This document shows positions 62,548 through 64,000 of a stretch of DNA of 64,000 nt, piece by piece. The translations under genes and the position numbers were made by a program. The notes under the pieces are model-generated. The model saw only the letters and a list, made by a program, of their open reading frames with translations. It was not told where the DNA came from and made no database searches. This stretch comes from Flavobacterium praedii (GTDB lineage Bacteria > Bacteroidota > Bacteroidia > Flavobacteriales > Flavobacteriaceae): NCBI RefSeq assembly GCF_026810365.1, contig NZ_CP113948.1:200001-264000 (forward strand), given 5' to 3'. The stretch's first letter is position 1. Every line of letters begins with the position of its first letter.

Positions 62548-62784
62548 ATGTCAAGAGTTTGTGACCTTACAGGTAAAAGAGCGATGGTAGGAAATAACGT
62601 TTCTCACGCTATGAACAAAACTAAGAGAAAATTTTCTGTAAACTTAGTTAAAAAGCGTTTTTATCTTCCAGAAGAAGATAGATGGATTACTCTTAGAGTA
62701 GCAGCATCTACGATAAAAACAATTAATAAAAATGGAATCGCTGCAGTTTTGAAAAAAGCGCAGTCAGAAGGATTTATTAAATAA
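62548..62784 (+). CDS. rpmB: 50S ribosomal protein L28
   Basis: This 78-residue basic protein begins [20 protein letters not shown], the standard L28 N-terminus, followed by [19 protein letters not shown] and [19 protein letters not shown]. It is a component of the large ribosomal subunit. It starts the conserved Bacteroidota order rpmB-rpmG-DUF4295-ftsY. Length is normal. Confidence 0.97.
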   Translation: MSRVCDLTGKRAMVGNNVSHAMNKTKRKFSVNLVKKRFYLPEEDRWITLRVAASTIKTINKNGIAAVLKKAQSEGFIK

Positions 62785-62811
62785 TCTTTTCCAAAATAAA
62801 CAAATAGCAAG

Positions 62812-62994
62812 ATGGCAAAGAAAGGGAATAGAATCCAGGTAATTTTAGAATGTACTGAACACAAAACTTCAGGTGTTGCAGGAACTTCTAGATACATAAC
62901 AACAAAGAACAAAAAAAATACTCCAGACAGATTAGAGATTAAAAAATTTAATCCAATCTTGAAAAGAGTAACTGTTCACAAAGAAATTAAATAA
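62812..62994 (+). CDS. rpmG: 50S ribosomal protein L33
   Basis: This 60-residue protein starts [20 protein letters not shown] and ends in [10 protein letters not shown], as expected for L33. It holds a single Cys (LECTEH) rather than the four-Cys zinc form, so it is the zinc-free type. It lies 27 bases after rpmB in the same operon. Confidence 0.97.
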   Translation: MAKKGNRIQVILECTEHKTSGVAGTSRYITTKNKKNTPDRLEIKKFNPILKRVTVHKEIK

Positions 62995-63110
62995 TTATAA
63001 ATTTTTACTTTTTGTGAAAATTTAAAATAATCCATTAATTAGAGATTTTAATAAAGATCCCAAATGAACCCATTTGAAGATTTTATTGAATTTCAAATAA
63101 CATTTGAATC

Positions 63111-63263
63111 ATGGCAAAGAAAACCGTAGCATCGTTACAAACATCTTCTAAGAGATTATCAAAAGCCATCAAAATGGTGAAATCTCCAGTAACTGGAGCA
63201 TATACATTCGTTGAATCTATTATGGCTCCTGAAGAAGTTGATGAATTCTTGAAAAAGAAATAA
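63111..63263 (+). CDS. DUF4295 small protein
   Basis: This 50-residue basic protein begins MAKKTVASLQTSSKRLSKAI and ends with EEVDEFLKKK. It matches the DUF4295 family, which in Bacteroidota always lies after rpmG and before ftsY. It may be associated with the ribosome, but that is inferred from its genomic neighbours. The length is normal for the family. Confidence 0.92.
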   Translation: MAKKTVASLQTSSKRLSKAIKMVKSPVTGAYTFVESIMAPEEVDEFLKKK

Positions 63264-63283
63264 TTAACTATTACATTTTATAG

Positions 63284-63316
63284 AAAAGCTACTTTCATTC
63301 GGAAGTAGCTTTTTTA
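63284..63316 (+). terminator. Terminator after the ribosomal operon
   Basis: AAAAGCTACTT pairs with AAGTAGCTTTT over 11 bases with an eight-base loop and a T-tract. Confidence 0.85.
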
Positions 63317-63440
63317 TTTTCTATATTTACACCTTGAAAATAAAATGCTTTTCGGGTATTTTATTAAAAGCAGATTAAAACATTTTAATTGATTTTTCTT
63401 GCTTAAGTTGACAAATGTAAATTACAAATAATTAAACTCC

Positions 63441-64000
63441 ATGAGCTTTTTTAAAAAAATATTCTCGTCAGAGAAAAAACAATCATTAGATAAAGGTCTA
63501 GAAAAAACAAAAACAACTTTTTTTTCCAAGTTATCCAAAGCGGTTGCAGGAAAATCAAAAGTGGATGATGATGTATTAGATAATTTAGAGGAAATTCTTG
63601 TTTCTTCGGATGTTGGGGTGAATACAACGCTTAAAATAATTACTCGAATAGAAAAAAGAGTAGAAGCGGATAAATATCTAGGAACTGATGAACTCAATCA
63701 AATATTGAGAGACGAAATTGCAGGGTTATTATCAGAAACCAATTCTGGTGAAGCCACTGAGTTTGTTATTCCTGTAAATACCAAACCTTATGTTTTGATG
63801 GTAGTGGGTGTGAATGGTGTGGGTAAAACAACAACCATTGGTAAACTAGCCTATCAATTCAAAAAAGCTGGCTTTAATGTAGTTCTTGGAGCTGCAGATA
63901 CTTTTCGAGCTGCTGCGATTGATCAATTGCAAATTTGGGCAGATAGAGTAGGCGTGCCTATTGTTAGACAAGAAATGGGAAGCGATCCAGCTTCGGTAGC
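63441..64000 (+). CDS. ftsY: Signal recognition particle receptor FtsY (cut at the window end)
   Basis: The frame is open from the ATG at 63441 to the last base, giving 186 residues of FtsY. It starts MSFFKKIFSSEKKQ, then has the helical N domain (DDDVLDNLEEILVSSDVGV) and the GTPase motif GVNGVGKTTTIGKLAYQFKK (P-loop), followed by GAADTFRAAAIDQLQIW. It receives the ribosome-SRP complex at the membrane. The acidic A domain of proteobacterial FtsY is missing, as usual in this phylum. About 40% of the protein lies outside the window. Confidence 0.95.
   Translation, partial: MSFFKKIFSSEKKQSLDKGLEKTKTTFFSKLSKAVAGKSKVDDDVLDNLEEILVSSDVGVNTTLKIITRIEKRVEADKYLGTDELNQILRDEIAGLLSETNSGEATEFVIPVNTKPYVLMVVGVNGVGKTTTIGKLAYQFKKAGFNVVLGAADTFRAAAIDQLQIWADRVGVPIVRQEMGSDPASV

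Overview
The window reads as chromosomal DNA of a member of the Bacteroidota, most likely Flavobacterium or a close relative. The evidence is a low G+C content, rpmB-rpmG-DUF4295-ftsY gene order, Bacteroidota-type promoters (TTG-N19-TAnnTTTG) with few Shine-Dalgarno sequences, a TonB-dependent receptor, many family-level matches to flavobacterial proteins, and several copies of a structured intergenic element of the kind scattered through flavobacterial genomes. The species cannot be named from sequence alone. No tRNA, rRNA, CRISPR array or prophage was seen.

Layout. 1-333 holds the 3' end of an ISL3-like transposase. 334-1284 is a nitronate monooxygenase-like flavoprotein, followed by about 480 bp of structured non-coding sequence. 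1769-14868 is a single minus-strand block: korA-korB-nuoA-B-C-D-H-I-J-K-L-M-N plus a small soluble protein. It encodes an 11-subunit complex I without the NADH module (no nuoE, nuoF or nuoG), placed directly behind a 2-oxoacid:ferredoxin oxidoreductase. Divergently, 15032-19063 encodes an Alvin-type 2[4Fe-4S] ferredoxin and a full-length pyruvate:ferredoxin oxidoreductase. Together the block looks like a ferredoxin-driven respiratory module: KorAB and NifJ reduce ferredoxin, and complex I oxidises it and pumps ions into the quinone pool.

19182-24245 carries a DUF4268 protein, a NUDIX hydrolase, an acyltransferase, an ECF sigma factor with a membrane partner, and a DUF3810 metalloprotease-like membrane protein. 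24497-32085 is a co-directional cluster (DcuC-type carrier, isoaspartyl dipeptidase, porin, exported M14 carboxypeptidase, second porin, lamin-tail lipoprotein) that ends at a UUCG-loop terminator. It looks like a dedicated pathway for scavenging beta-aspartyl peptides. 32183-33209 is gene-free but holds a MITE-like element and a structured element. 33210-36241 has pepD, a tiny lysine-rich protein and a DUF389 membrane protein.

36242-41205 contains a cupin gene remnant among hairpins and a metal-uptake operon (small Cys-rich exported protein, TonB receptor, PepSY membrane protein). 41293-56149 is mostly housekeeping: secA, DUF2795, cobalamin adenosyltransferase, a LolD-like ATPase, a lipoprotein, carbonic anhydrase, a methyltransferase, an atypical zinc-ribbon SDR, an outer-membrane barrel, FKBP, an ABC-F protein and an exported protein. 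56576-62475 has a glycosyltransferase, a dihydrolipoamide acyltransferase, a DEDDh exonuclease, an FAH-family hydrolase, an orphan Hpt protein and cinA. The window ends in rpmB-rpmG-DUF4295-ftsY (cut off).

All functions are inferred from motifs and context read by eye; no database search was run.
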